Notes: generated by a model not told the origin, from the letters alone. A stretch of 64,000 nucleotides of DNA from Alistipes sp. (GCA_017483225.1 JAFULF010000025.1:110469-174468), one strand, 5' to 3'; shown: positions 44,487-54,837, numbered from the stretch's first letter. Program-made: numbers and translations.

Positions 44487-45075
44487 TTAGTTGCCGCTGT
44501 ATTGAATACGTATCTTATTGATATATTGGTCGTGAATCTTGAAATATTTTGAATAGACAAGGCACGGCTTACTCTCCGTAAGACCAAATACATTTGCGCT
44601 ATCAACATAGTCTGCGTTGCTGTCAGCATCTACACTATATGAGGCTGTAATATATACTCCACTGGTATTTTGAGCCGCCGAACTCTTTGTTCCTGTCTCT
44701 ATATAGGCATTGCGATACCATACATAATCTCTTGGGCCGATAAAATTGTAATCTACATTACGCGACGTTGCAGCGATGGATGTTGTCACGTTTACCGGCT
44801 CTATTGCCTTTGCAATATAGAATGTAGGAGAGTATATTGCGACATTTCGCTCCGATGCAGTTGTGCTTGTATCCAGTCGCAGGTACGATGTGCTACTAAG
44901 AGTCGGAGTGTATATTCCCACATAGGAGTTACTGCTCCACGACCATCCATCGTAACTGCCCTCCATAAAGTTGGCCTCGCAAGGGATTCCTGTTACATAT
45001 ATGTTTTGGGTCTGTGATTTTAATGTAACGCCATTTGCATTTATGAACGGAATTTTAACATAACAGCCATATTGC
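44487..45075 (-). pseudogene. Silent alternative C-terminal cassette of the surface lipoprotein
   Basis: On the minus strand a frame resembling the lipoprotein's own C-terminus begins exactly at the inverted repeat: QYGCYVKIPFINANGVTLKS, then QNIYVTGIP, then 185 residues after IPF in all, ending INKIRIQYSGN. The expressed version has IPF, then QNIYVTGVP and ends IDVISVRYR. The bases upstream (to 45149) are open but do not resemble the protein, and there is no signal peptide, ribosome site or promoter. It is a 3' end without a gene, in the same codon phase as the expressed copy, so an inversion between the repeats would fuse it in frame. Confidence 0.85.
45045..45075 (-). repeat. 31-base inverted repeat, right copy
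   Basis: Reverse complement of 43888-43918, with no mismatch. Together they bound a 1.19-kb segment. Confidence 0.95.
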
Positions 45076-45284
45076 ATCATCTTTGAGGGCTGTTTTGGGG
45101 AATAATTACTAAAAATATGACATTTTACGCCCGGATAAAAATGTTGCAAATGTGATATTTTTCTCTTCGAGAGGCAGGCGTGGCGTTGTGGAGCGGTGGC
45201 GGAGGAGACGGCTGTGCGGAGTATTGGTCAGTAGTGGCGTAAAAACCGAGCAAGAACCATACCTGCGAATTGCAAAATTTTTGT

Positions 45285-45292
45285 TATATTTG
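45285..45292 (+). promoter_or_regulatory. -7 promoter element (TATATTTG)
   Basis: Matches TAnnTTTG about 100 bases before the DUF4834 gene. No -33 match is clear. The spacer 45150-45392 otherwise shows no gene. Confidence 0.45.
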
Positions 45293-45392
45293 TACCGTGA
45301 TATAGCGTGTGTTGCGCAGATGTGTGTGCAGGATGTAATTTTCAGAAGAGTTTGAGCGTTTGTCATCTGTTGCATAATAAACACAAAAGAGG

Positions 45393-45755
45393 ATGAAGAG
45401 TTTTTTTAGTTTTATAGCAGAGTTTATAAGTCGCAATCCGCTGACCGTGGTGTTGCTTGTGGTGCTGTGTGTTGCTGCGCCGCAGGTTATGGGGCTCTTT
45501 GCGCTGGTGCTGCTTGTGCCGCTGCTTCTGGCACTCTTTGGGGCTGCGCTCTTCTGGTGGCGACTCCGCAGGGTGCGCAAGGAGATGGAGCAGCAGATGC
45601 ACAGGGCGGAGCAGCAGGGTAGGGCCTACACGCAACGTCCACGAGGCGACGGAGCCACCTGCGAGGGGGATATTACGGTAGTAGCCTCCGAACCCCGACA
45701 GAAGAGGGTGAGCGACGACGTCGGCGAGTATATCGATTTCAAAGAGGTCGAGTAA
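45393..45755 (+). CDS. DUF4834-type small membrane protein
   Basis: A 120-residue protein with an N-terminal amphipathic start (MKSFFSFIAEFISRNP), one or two membrane helices (TVVLLVVLCVAAPQVMGLFA, then a Leu-rich stretch), a basic-acidic juxtamembrane coil (WWRLRRVRKEMEQQMHRAEQ) and a conserved-type C-terminal end GEYIDFKEVE. The ending and the layout match the Bacteroidota family DUF4834, of unknown function. It precedes mlaE by 46 bases on the same strand. Confidence 0.65.
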   Translation: MKSFFSFIAEFISRNPLTVVLLVVLCVAAPQVMGLFALVLLVPLLLALFGAALFWWRLRRVRKEMEQQMHRAEQQGRAYTQRPRGDGATCEGDITVVASEPRQKRVSDDVGEYIDFKEVE

Positions 45756-45801
45756 AGCGGCCTTCGAAGAACTTAAATAGAAAGAAGACAAAGTAAATAC
45801 T

Positions 45802-46542
45802 ATGTTGAAATTTTTTGAAGCCATAGGCAAGTATTGTATCCTGATGGGCAAGGTCTTCTCCCGACCGGAGAAGGGCTCTATCTACTATCGCCGAGTGGTT
45901 GCCGAGATTGAGCAGTTGGGTATCAACTCGATACCGCTGACGGCGATTATCTCGGTATTTATCGGAGCGGTAATCGCCCTGCAAATGTCCATCAGCCTCG
46001 AATCGCCATTCATCCCGCAGATGATGATTGGCTACGCAACCAAGGAGGTTATGATTCTCGAATTTTCATCGACGGTCATAGCCATAATCCTCGCCGGAAA
46101 GGTGGGCTCGAATATCGCCTCCGAGATAGGTACTATGCGTATCACGGAGCAGATTGATGCCTTGGAGATTATGGGTGTGAACTCCGCCTCCTACCTCATC
46201 CTCCCGAAGATTATCGCTACGATGTTCTTCTTCCCGCTGCTGGCGGCATTCAGTATGATTGTCGGTATGCTGGGCGGCTACCTCGTGGCATATATGGGCG
46301 TGATGCTGCCGAGCGACTACGTCGATGGTCTGCTCTACGCCTTCGACGACTGGGAGATTACCTACTCGCTGATAAAGATGACGGTATTCGCCTTCCTTAT
46401 CACCTCGATTTCGGGCTACTACGGCTACTACGCCAAGGGTAACTCGCTCGAAGTGGGCCGTGCCTCGACACGTGCCGTGGTGATAAGCTCGATTATGATT
46501 ATGATTTTTAACCTTATCCTGACACAACTCTTGCGAACATGA
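45802..46542 (+). CDS. mlaE: MlaE-family ABC transporter permease
   Basis: A 246-residue integral membrane permease of the MlaE/YrbE family, which moves phospholipids between the membranes to keep outer membrane asymmetry. Seen: SIPLTAIISVFIGAVIALQM, VMILEFSSTVIAIILAGKVG, SNIASEIGTMRITEQIDALE (the conserved EQIDALE loop) and IMGVNSASYLILPKII. The ATP-binding gene overlaps its stop by 4 bases. No MlaD-type lipid-binding gene follows in view. Confidence 0.92.
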   Translation: MLKFFEAIGKYCILMGKVFSRPEKGSIYYRRVVAEIEQLGINSIPLTAIISVFIGAVIALQMSISLESPFIPQMMIGYATKEVMILEFSSTVIAIILAGKVGSNIASEIGTMRITEQIDALEIMGVNSASYLILPKIIATMFFFPLLAAFSMIVGMLGGYLVAYMGVMLPSDYVDGLLYAFDDWEITYSLIKMTVFAFLITSISGYYGYYAKGNSLEVGRASTRAVVISSIMIMIFNLILTQLLRT

Positions 46543-47306
46543 TAAAGTGTGACCATATATTCAAATCCTTCGACGGCCGCACAGTGTTGGAGGATATCTC
46601 GGTGGAGTTCGAGACCGGCAAGACAAACCTCATCATCGGCCGTAGCGGCTCGGGTAAGACGGTGCTGCTCAAAACGCTCGTGGGGCTGCATACACCCGAC
46701 AGCGGCTCGATATACTTCGACGACATCTGCTACACGGACCTTACGTTTGCCGAGCGCAAGCGCATCCGTAAAGATATAGGTATGATATTTCAGGGAGGTG
46801 CACTGCTCGACTCCTCGACCGTCTTCGAGAATGTGAAGCTGCCCCTCGACCTCTTCACCACGCAGAGCGAGGCGGAGAAGCGCAAGAGGGTGGAGTTCTG
46901 CTTGGAGCGTGTGGAGCTCTCGCACGCACCGCACCTCTATCCGTCGGAGCTGTCGGGAGGTATGATTAAGCGTGCGGCCATCGCCCGTGCCATCGTGCTC
47001 AACCCTCGCTACCTCTTCTGCGACGAGCCCAACTCGGGCCTCGACCCGCAGACCTCGATAGTCATCGACAACCTTATTCAGGGCATCACCCGCGAGTACG
47101 GCATCACGACAATCATCAACACCCACGATATGAACTCGGTGATGGAGATTGGCGAGAAGATTGTATATATCCATCAGGGCAAGAAGTGGTGGGAAGGCTC
47201 GAAAGATAACATCCTGCACGCCGAGAATAAGGAGCTGAACGACTTTGTCTTTGCCTCGGCAATGGCCAAGCGGGCCAAAGCGAACATCGAGGAGAGCGAG
47301 AAGTGA
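46539..47306 (+). CDS. mlaF: MlaF-family ABC transporter ATP-binding protein
   Basis: A 255-residue ATPase partner of MlaE. Walker A GRSGSGKT (34-41), signature ELSGGMIKRAAIARAI, Walker B YLFCDEPNSGLDP and the switch His in INTHDMNSV. The signature SGGM (rather than SGGQ) is typical of Mla-type ATPases. Coupled to mlaE by a 4-base overlap and followed by gap. Confidence 0.92.
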   Translation: MIKCDHIFKSFDGRTVLEDISVEFETGKTNLIIGRSGSGKTVLLKTLVGLHTPDSGSIYFDDICYTDLTFAERKRIRKDIGMIFQGGALLDSSTVFENVKLPLDLFTTQSEAEKRKRVEFCLERVELSHAPHLYPSELSGGMIKRAAIARAIVLNPRYLFCDEPNSGLDPQTSIVIDNLIQGITREYGITTIINTHDMNSVMEIGEKIVYIHQGKKWWEGSKDNILHAENKELNDFVFASAMAKRAKANIEESEK

Positions 47307-47347
47307 TAAAAAAGCGTAGTGCGGAGGGGTAAAAAACTTTCGTTTTA

Positions 47348-47379
47348 TTTGGTAATTCTGCACAAAGTATGTAATTTTG
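47348..47379 (+). promoter_or_regulatory. Promoter of gap
   Basis: TTTG (47348-47351), 20-base spacer, TAATTTTG (47372-47379), with a ~55-base AT-rich leader before the ATG. Confidence 0.8.
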
Positions 47380-47433
47380 TGGCGGTTTGACAAGAAAATA
47401 ATTTTTCATTAACATTTCATAAAACATTTTTAG

Positions 47434-48456
<1,023 letters not shown>

Positions 48457-48481
48457 AAAAATTAAGCGTTGCTTAATATCG

Positions 48482-48512
48482 GAGTGGTTGATTTCTCAAC
48501 CACTCTTTTTTT
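48482..48512 (+). terminator. gap terminator
   Basis: A perfect 10-pair stem (48482-48491 with 48496-48505), TTTC loop, then seven Ts. Confidence 0.92.
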
Positions 48513-48715
48513 ATTTTTAGGGGCAACTGCTTCCGCTACTTCATTCTCGGCAATGGGAAATACGCTAAGTATGTCCCATCGCTTCGAATATCAGCGAGCG
48601 TTGCATTTGCCTCCTAAAAATAAAAAACTCTCGTGCGTTTAGGGGTAACTGCTTCCGCTACTTCATTCTCAGCGAGCGTTGTAACTGCCTTCTTAAAAGT
48701 GATTTTTATTGTTGT
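48513..48715. repeat. Palindromic intergenic repeats, family 1 (one full, one shortened copy)
   Basis: First copy from TTTTTAGGGGCAACTGC to TTTGCCTCCTAAAAA, with core ATGGGAAATAC..GTATGTCCCAT at 48553-48579. The second copy (48640-48700) starts the same way but jumps from TTCATTCTCAGC directly to GAGCGTTG, so its core is missing. Confidence 0.7.
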
Positions 48716-48730
48716 TTGGTAGGGTAGGTC

Positions 48731-48889
48731 GGGCGCAAGGATTTGATGGCTATTAAGGGAGTTAAGGGATATTAAGGGTTGTTAATGTTGCGCAATACGC
48801 TGGCAGACTTGTACAGCCTTCCCATAAACCGCCTGCGTTCCCCTTAATGCCCTTTAATCACCTTTAACAACCGTTACTGTTGCGCCAAG
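48731..48889 (+). repeat. Intergenic repeat, family 2
   Basis: Shares TGATGGCTATTAAGGGAG, the TTAAGGG run, CCTTTAATCACC and CTGTTGCGCCAAG with the other copies; the middle differs (GCTGGCAGACTTGTACAGCC). No gene lies between gap and the glycosyltransferase gene at 49025. Confidence 0.65.
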
Positions 48890-49024
48890 CCCGTTGCGCA
48901 GCTCCGAAGGAGCGACCTTACTCGACTTTACTTGACCTTACTTGACTTTAAGCCTGCGCAAATATGTCATTGCCGGCCGATGCTGATGCAGGTCGTGGGT
49001 GGGCTCTCGGTGCCTTAAAACGCC

Positions 49025-49744
49025 TTAAATCTTGTCAAATCCCTGCGTGAACTTACGCCAGTAGTACTTCCACGGGTTGGTGTATTTGAGTTGCTTCCAC
49101 GGGCGGCTGCCGTGTGGGCGGTGGAGCACCGGCAGGTTGAGGAACAGGTAGTTGAGAAATCCCATAGCACGTGACTGCTGCGAGATGTGTACGTCGTACC
49201 AATGCTTGCCGCTATCCATCTCGCAGAAGTTGTACTGCGAGAGGAAGCTGTTGGTCAGCAGTGAGCAGCAGAAGCTGCAATGTCGCTTCACGGCATACAC
49301 CTTGCGGGAGTCGTAGTCCTGCGCAAACTCATACGGGTAGTTGATGACCTTGTTCTCGTCCACGGTCACTGAGGCAGCGATACCGCAGTCGGGCCGTACG
49401 GCGGCACCCTCCGCCAGCAGGCGCAGCGTGTCGGGCTCAACTACCACATCCGACTCGACGATTACCAAGTCGGCACCTGCCTCCAAGGCCTTCTGTTGGC
49501 TTATCTGCAACACGAGCAGGTAGTTGGGCGACGGGTGGTCGGTGATGTCGGCAAGATTTACCAACTCGAAGCCATGCTCTACGGCATAAAATTCCAGACG
49601 CTCGGTATTCTCGGCGGTGCTGAAATCGTTATATACGGTGTACTTCCACTCACCCTCGATATCTGACGCCATAATGGCCTTGATGGTTTGGAGGGTAGAG
49701 TCGATGGAGTCTTTCACCGGCGTTATGATATGCAGAGGCTTCAT
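49025..49744 (-). CDS. Family 2-type glycosyltransferase
   Basis: A 239-residue GT-A protein with HIITPVKDSIDSTLQTIKAI (residues 5-24), YTVYNDFSTAENTERL and DLVIVESDVVVEPDTL, where ESDV takes the place of the DxD metal motif. The C-terminal HRPHGSRPWKQLKYTNPWKY is basic and aromatic. It stands alone on the minus strand, away from the capsule locus, so it may act on LPS core, lipid A or a protein glycan; none is shown by the sequence. Confidence 0.78.
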   Translation of the reverse strand: MKPLHIITPVKDSIDSTLQTIKAIMASDIEGEWKYTVYNDFSTAENTERLEFYAVEHGFELVNLADITDHPSPNYLLVLQISQQKALEAGADLVIVESDVVVEPDTLRLLAEGAAVRPDCGIAASVTVDENKVINYPYEFAQDYDSRKVYAVKRHCSFCCSLLTNSFLSQYNFCEMDSGKHWYDVHISQQSRAMGFLNYLFLNLPVLHRPHGSRPWKQLKYTNPWKYYWRKFTQGFDKI

Positions 49745-49770
49745 ATCGTCTATTATTAGAGGTGTATGTA

Positions 49771-49801
49771 TTGGTTTTTTCTCTAAAATAATTTATCTTT
49801 G
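49771..49801 (+). promoter_or_regulatory. Promoter before the GH73 gene
   Basis: TTG (49771-49773), 20-base spacer, TATCTTTG (49794-49801); the transcript would have a leader of about 85 bases. Confidence 0.65.
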
Positions 49802-49894
49802 CCTTGTGTTCGGGGCGTATGCAGATAACCTTTTGCAGACGCTTGTCACAACCTCTCCGCAGAGGGGAACGGTAACATATATAATACAAAGATA

Positions 49895-50893
49895 ATGAAA
49901 TTTTCACAAAAAGCAATAGTTGCGCTTATTTCTGTGGTGGCGATGTTCGCATCGAGCCTCTCGGCGACGGCTGCAACACCACGCCAGACACGTGAGGAGT
50001 ATATCGAGCGATATAAGGCTATCGCCGTGGCGCATATGGAGCGATACGGCATACCGGCAAGTATCACGATGGCGCAGGGCATCCTCGAATCCGATAGCGG
50101 CAACAGCCGCCTGTCGAAGGAGTCGAACAACCATTTCGGTATCAAGTGCAAGAAGACGTGGAAGGGCGAGCGTGTCTTTCACGATGACGATGCCAAGGGG
50201 GAGTGCTTCCGTGCCTACCCGTCGGTGGAGGCATCGTACCTCGACCACGCCGAGTTTCTCGACTCCTCGCCACGTTACGACTCGCTCTTTGCCTACCCTG
50301 CGACCGACTACCGCAGCTGGGCTCGTGGCTTGAAGGCGGCGGGGTATGCTACGGCACCCGACTATGCCGAGCGGCTTGTGAAGATTATCGAGAACTACCG
50401 CCTCTACCTGCTCGACCAGGAGGATGGAGCGAAGATTTATACCTCACGCAAGAGTGCCGAGGCCAATACCGAGAGTTGGTTTGCCGGCCAGAGTACCGCT
50501 ACGGGTGAGGAGTTGGTCAACCCGGATGCCTTCCGTGTGACCATCAACTCCCACCGAGGCTACAACATCTACCGCACCAACCACACCTGCTACGTCGTGG
50601 CGAAGGAGGGCGATACCTACTCGTCGCTGGGTGCTGCGTTCCATATCTCGGAGCGTATGCTTCGCAAGTTCAACGATGCCTCCCGCCTCGGCAACCTCGC
50701 CAAGGGCGACATCGTCTATATCGAGCGCAAGAAGGCGCAGTGGGAGGGCAATGCTATGTGGCACACGGTACGCCGCAACGAGACCCTGCACACTCTGGCG
50801 CAATCCTACGGCATACGTGAGCGGTCGTTGGCGAAGCTGAATCGTCTGGGTGGTGGCGAGTTCAAACACGGACAAACAATAAAATTGAGATAG
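49895..50893 (+). CDS. GH73-type glucosaminidase with two LysM repeats
   Basis: Exported peptidoglycan hydrolase, 332 residues. Signal peptide MKFSQKAIVALISVVAMFAS with cleavage near ATAA. The catalytic glucosaminidase domain spans ~30-180: GIPASITMAQGILESDSGNS (catalytic Glu in ILES), NNHFGIKCKKTW, FRAYPSVEASYLDHAEFL and GLKAAGYATAPDYAERLV. Two LysM-type repeats follow (~225-270 and ~285-332) for binding peptidoglycan. It leads a short same-strand run with an unknown protein and DPP-IV. Confidence 0.9.
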   Translation: MKFSQKAIVALISVVAMFASSLSATAATPRQTREEYIERYKAIAVAHMERYGIPASITMAQGILESDSGNSRLSKESNNHFGIKCKKTWKGERVFHDDDAKGECFRAYPSVEASYLDHAEFLDSSPRYDSLFAYPATDYRSWARGLKAAGYATAPDYAERLVKIIENYRLYLLDQEDGAKIYTSRKSAEANTESWFAGQSTATGEELVNPDAFRVTINSHRGYNIYRTNHTCYVVAKEGDTYSSLGAAFHISERMLRKFNDASRLGNLAKGDIVYIERKKAQWEGNAMWHTVRRNETLHTLAQSYGIRERSLAKLNRLGGGEFKHGQTIKLR

Positions 50894-50896
50894 AGT

Positions 50897-51583
50897 ATGG
50901 CAACACAACCTTTGCGTGAAAAGATTCTCTCGACCATAGTCGAGAAGTCGGCAGTCAAGATGCGTGTCTTTGATAACACCTTCGGGGTCTTCAACCTCTT
51001 GAAGGATACACTCTTTGAGATGGCCTCGGAGATGGAGGATGCTTTGGAGGGTAAACTCGACCGCCGTGTGCGATTGGAGTACCGAGATAAGGGTAAGCAC
51101 GAGGCGCAGTTGAAGATAGCCTCCGACCTGCTTATCTTCCGTATGCACACCGACGTCTTCCAGTTCGACAACAACCACGTCATCTGGCAGAATACCTATG
51201 TGCAGGGCGACCGTAGCAATGCCTACTGCGGCATCATCGACATCTACGACTTCCTCTCCGACTCGGACAAGGATAGACGTTGGGCAGACGAGGGCTACCT
51301 CATCGGCCGTATCTTCATCAACCGTGAGCGTATGTTCTTCGTTGAGGGCAAGCGCCAGACCTCGATGCGTGCGATGAACTTCGGCAAGGCGGAGATTACG
51401 CCTGAGGCGCTGATTACCATCATCGAGACCGCCATCGACTACTCGATAAACTTCGACCTGCTCACGCCTCCGTTTGAGGAGCATAAGCGTGTGACGCTCG
51501 AACAGTTCAACACCAAGTTCGACACCACGACCTTCGTGACGGGTAAGCGTCTGGACTACGAGTTCAACGTGGATGATATTTAG
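50897..51583 (+). CDS. Conserved-looking protein of unknown function
   Basis: A 228-residue soluble protein that I cannot assign. It starts 3 bases after the GH73 stop, so it is co-transcribed. There is no signal peptide or membrane segment. Features: MATQPLREKILSTIVEKSAV, a charged EMEDALEGKLDRRVRLEYRD region, a beta-rich middle (HTDVFQFDNNHVIWQNTYVQ) and IFINRERMFFVEGKRQ. Base composition fits its neighbours, and clean codon structure supports a real gene. Confidence 0.8.
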   Translation: MATQPLREKILSTIVEKSAVKMRVFDNTFGVFNLLKDTLFEMASEMEDALEGKLDRRVRLEYRDKGKHEAQLKIASDLLIFRMHTDVFQFDNNHVIWQNTYVQGDRSNAYCGIIDIYDFLSDSDKDRRWADEGYLIGRIFINRERMFFVEGKRQTSMRAMNFGKAEITPEALITIIETAIDYSINFDLLTPPFEEHKRVTLEQFNTKFDTTTFVTGKRLDYEFNVDDI

Positions 51584-51601
51584 AAACACCTCTCTGACGA
51601 T

Positions 51602-53719
51602 ATGATGTTTAGACTTCCACTTATACTTGCAGCGAGCCTTATGCTCGCTGCAACGGCTTTTGCTTCGGGCAGTGATTATGATGCCGTGTTGCGTACACGT
51701 CGTGCCAACCGCACCGTTACGGGTATGCGCCCTATGGCTGACGGCGACCACTATACGACCCTCTGCGGTGCGTCGGTTGTGCGCCACTCCTACGCCGACC
51801 GTCGTGATAGCACGCTGCTCTTCACCGCCACCGCCAAGCCGGCACACTACCTCCTCTCGCCCGATGGGAAGAGGGCCCTCTTTGCCGATGCTGCCTCCGT
51901 GCGCCCTATCTACCGCCACTCCTTCACGGCGAACTACTCGCTTGCCGAGGGTGGCGAGTGCCGAGCGGTGTTGCAGGGGGTACGTGATGTTACCTTCTCG
52001 CCCGATGGAGAGCATCTGGGCTACGCCTTCGAGAATAACCTCTACCTCTACAATATCGCCTCGGGCCGCTCTGTGGCAGTCACCGACGATGGCCGCTGGA
52101 ATGAGATTATCAATGGCACGAGCGACTGGGTCTATGAGGAGGAGTACGGCTTTACGCAGGCGTATGCCTTCTCGCCAAGTGGCGATAAGATTGCTTACTT
52201 GCGCTTCGATGAGCGAGGGGTGCCTCTGTTTGAGATGATGCGCTACGACGATACGCTCTATAACCGTGCCTACACCTTCAAGTACCCGAAGGCGGGCGAC
52301 CGCAACTCTACGGTGGAGCTGTGGCTCTACGATGTGGCTACGGCTGCCAAGCGAAGGGTTGATGTGGGGTCGGAGAGCGACCAATATATCTTTAATGTAG
52401 CGTGGACTCCGGGCGGCGAGTTGTACTTCTACCGTGTCAATCGCCTGCAAAACCACTTCGAGGTGGTTCTTGTGCGTGGCGACGGCTCGCAGCAGACTAT
52501 CTACGAGGAGCACTCGCCTCAGTATGTGGAGCGCCCTTCCGCCTCGACCATCACCTTCCTCGATGGCGAGCGATTCATTGTGCGTGAGGAGACCACCACG
52601 GGGTGGATGCACCTCTACCTCCATACCATCTCGAAGGGTAGGGTGGCGGCCCTCACCAAGGGTGAGTGGGAGGTCACCTCGCTGGTTGGCGTGGATAAAA
52701 AGCACCTCTACTATCTCTCTACCGAGTGCTCGCCACTACGACGTGCCCTCTATGTTGTGGGGCTCAACGGCCGAGGTAAACGTCGGCTGGGCGAGGGTGA
52801 CGGCTTCCTCTCCGTGGCACCTGCGGCGGGGATGAAGTACTACGTGCAGACCCTGAGCAACGCCTCTACGCCTAATGTTATCACGGTGCACCGTAAGGAT
52901 GGCTCTGTGGTGGATACGCTGGTCGATTCACGTGCCGCCGTGGCCGCTACGGGCGAGTGGTCGCAACGCCTCTTCAAGCAGTTCGCTACCGAGCGTGGCG
53001 ATACGCTGAACTACGATATCCGGCTGCCCCGCAACTTCGACCCTGCCAGACGCTATCCGGTGCTGCTGACACAGTACTCCGGCCCCGGCTCGCAGTCGGT
53101 GCGTGACCGCTGGTCGCTCGACTGGGAGGATGCGCTGGTGGAGCATGGCTATATCGTCGCCTGCTGTGACGGCCGTGGTACGGGCTTCCGAGGCGAGGCC
53201 TTCAAGAAGTGCACCTATGGCGACTTGGGCCGCCGTGAGCGTGAGGACCAAATATCCTTCGCCCGCTACCTTGCGACGATGCCTTATGTCGATTCGGAGC
53301 GCATAGGCATCTACGGCTGGTCGTATGGAGGCTTTATGGCGCTGAACTGCGCACTGCACGGCGAGGGGTTGTTCCGTATGGCTATCGCTGTGGCGCCGGT
53401 CACCTCGTGGCGCTACTACGACACGATATATACCGAGATTTATAACGGGCTGCCGCAGGATAATCCGCACGGCTACGACGACAACTCTCCACTACACCAC
53501 GCCGAGAAGCTGTCGCCACGCACCCGCCTGCTGATAATGCACGGCACGGCGGATGATAATGTCCACTTCCAGAATACTGTGGAGATGTGCCGCCGCCTTA
53601 ACGATGCAGGCAAGCAGTACGATATGATGGTATATCCCGACCAGAACCACTCTATGATGCCGTCTTGTACGTCGCAGGTGCGGCAGAAGATGATAGACTA
53701 TACTATTCAAAACTTATAA
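51602..53719 (+). CDS. Dipeptidyl peptidase IV (S9 family)
   Basis: Exported serine exopeptidase that removes N-terminal dipeptides (X-Pro or X-Ala), 705 residues. A signal peptide (LILAASLMLAATAFA) is followed by an eight-bladed propeller domain (~50-450, with DWVYEEEYGFTQAYAFSPSG containing the substrate-binding double Glu), then the alpha/beta-hydrolase domain with GWSYGGF (Ser574), HGTADDNVHFQNT (Asp) and YPDQNHSM (His). This set is the classical DPP-IV pattern of Bacteroidota such as Porphyromonas, where it serves peptide nutrition. It ends at a long palindrome facing purC. Confidence 0.95.
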   Translation: MMFRLPLILAASLMLAATAFASGSDYDAVLRTRRANRTVTGMRPMADGDHYTTLCGASVVRHSYADRRDSTLLFTATAKPAHYLLSPDGKRALFADAASVRPIYRHSFTANYSLAEGGECRAVLQGVRDVTFSPDGEHLGYAFENNLYLYNIASGRSVAVTDDGRWNEIINGTSDWVYEEEYGFTQAYAFSPSGDKIAYLRFDERGVPLFEMMRYDDTLYNRAYTFKYPKAGDRNSTVELWLYDVATAAKRRVDVGSESDQYIFNVAWTPGGELYFYRVNRLQNHFEVVLVRGDGSQQTIYEEHSPQYVERPSASTITFLDGERFIVREETTTGWMHLYLHTISKGRVAALTKGEWEVTSLVGVDKKHLYYLSTECSPLRRALYVVGLNGRGKRRLGEGDGFLSVAPAAGMKYYVQTLSNASTPNVITVHRKDGSVVDTLVDSRAAVAATGEWSQRLFKQFATERGDTLNYDIRLPRNFDPARRYPVLLTQYSGPGSQSVRDRWSLDWEDALVEHGYIVACCDGRGTGFRGEAFKKCTYGDLGRREREDQISFARYLATMPYVDSERIGIYGWSYGGFMALNCALHGEGLFRMAIAVAPVTSWRYYDTIYTEIYNGLPQDNPHGYDDNSPLHHAEKLSPRTRLLIMHGTADDNVHFQNTVEMCRRLNDAGKQYDMMVYPDQNHSMMPSCTSQVRQKMIDYTIQNL

Positions 53720-53781
53720 ATCCGCATAGCAAGGCTCTTTTGGCGTCTTGCTCGTCGAGCGATAGAGTCACATCTAAACCA

Positions 53782-53824
53782 AACGATAAAGGCTATCCGC
53801 CACTGGCGGATAGCCTTTATCGTT
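53782..53824. terminator. Bidirectional hairpin between DPP-IV and purC
   Basis: A 43-base perfect palindrome (21-base arms around one central C) between the converging genes, with A- and T-rich ends. Confidence 0.75.
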
Positions 53825-53841
53825 GCCTCTCCTTGTTAGGA

Positions 53842-54786
53842 TTAGAGGCTCTGCAAAAACTCGGTGACGTTCTTCTCGATGCGGGCGGCAACGTCGTCGC
53901 TCTCCGCCTTCACGAACTTCTCGCCAACGATATTCTCGTACAACTCTACGTAGCGGTCGGTGATGCTGCTGACAATTTCGTCGGTCATCTCCGGCACCTG
54001 CTCTCCCTCCTGGCCTTGGAAGCCGTTTGCCATAAGCCACTCACGTACAAACTCCTTCGAGAGCTGCTTCTGCTTCTCACCTGCGGCCAAACGCTCTGCG
54101 TAGCCCTCGGCGTAGAAGTAGCGGGAGGAGTCCGGCGTGTGAATCTCGTCCATAAGATAGATTACGCCATCCTTCTTTCCGAACTCGTACTTGGTGTCCA
54201 CCAAGATAAGACCCATCTTGGCAGCAATCTCGGTGCCACGCTGGAAGATGGCACGTGTGTATGCCTCCAACTTCTCGTAGTCCTCACGGCTCACGATTCC
54301 CTGTGCGATAATCTCCTCCTTCGAGATGTCCTCGTCGTGACCCTCGGCAGCCTTGGTTGTAGGGGTGATGATTGGCTCCGGGAACTTCTGGTTCTCGACC
54401 ATTCCCTCCGGCATCTCCACGCCGCAGATGGTGCGCTTGCCCGCCTTGTACTCACGCCATGCGTGACCCGAGAGGTAGCCACGGATAACCATCTCAACCT
54501 TGAACGGCTCGCACTTGTGACCTACGGTAACCATTGGGTCCGGTACGGCAATCTTCCAGTTTGGAAGGATGTCGGCGGTAGCGTCGAGGAACTTCGCCGC
54601 AATCTGGTTGAGCACCTGACCCTTGAAAGGAATACCCTTCGGGAGTACAACGTCAAATGCCGAGATACGGTCCGACACAACCATTACGAGGTAGTCGCCG
54701 TCGATGCTGTACACGTCACGCACCTTACCGACATAGTGGTTGTTCTGGCCCGGGAAGTTGAAATCTGTCTTTACGATTGCTTTCAT
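53842..54786 (-). CDS. purC: SAICAR synthetase (phosphoribosylaminoimidazole-succinocarboxamide synthase)
   Basis: ATP-dependent ligation of aspartate to CAIR in purine synthesis, 314 residues. Seen: [20 protein letters not shown] (residues ~20-39), [40 protein letters not shown] and [20 protein letters not shown], then SSRYF. The length fits the longer SAICAR synthetase subtype. Single gene, convergent with DPP-IV and divergent from yqaA. Confidence 0.96.
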   Translation of the reverse strand: MKAIVKTDFNFPGQNNHYVGKVRDVYSIDGDYLVMVVSDRISAFDVVLPKGIPFKGQVLNQIAAKFLDATADILPNWKIAVPDPMVTVGHKCEPFKVEMVIRGYLSGHAWREYKAGKRTICGVEMPEGMVENQKFPEPIITPTTKAAEGHDEDISKEEIIAQGIVSREDYEKLEAYTRAIFQRGTEIAAKMGLILVDTKYEFGKKDGVIYLMDEIHTPDSSRYFYAEGYAERLAAGEKQKQLSKEFVREWLMANGFQGQEGEQVPEMTDEIVSSITDRYVELYENIVGEKFVKAESDDVAARIEKNVTEFLQSL

Positions 54787-54837
54787 AGTCTATATTTGTG
54801 ATTTTATCTGTTCCAATGCACAAAAGTAATAAATTTA

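Noticed and set aside
44490-45149. Minus-strand frame at 44487-45149 as an independent 220-residue gene
   Set aside because: Similarity to the lipoprotein starts only at the inverted repeat; the preceding 25 codons lack signal peptide and ribosome site. It is treated as a silent 3' cassette.
45152-45355. 67-codon plus-strand frame before the DUF4834 gene
   Set aside because: Covers the -7 promoter element and is Arg-rich without any family pattern.
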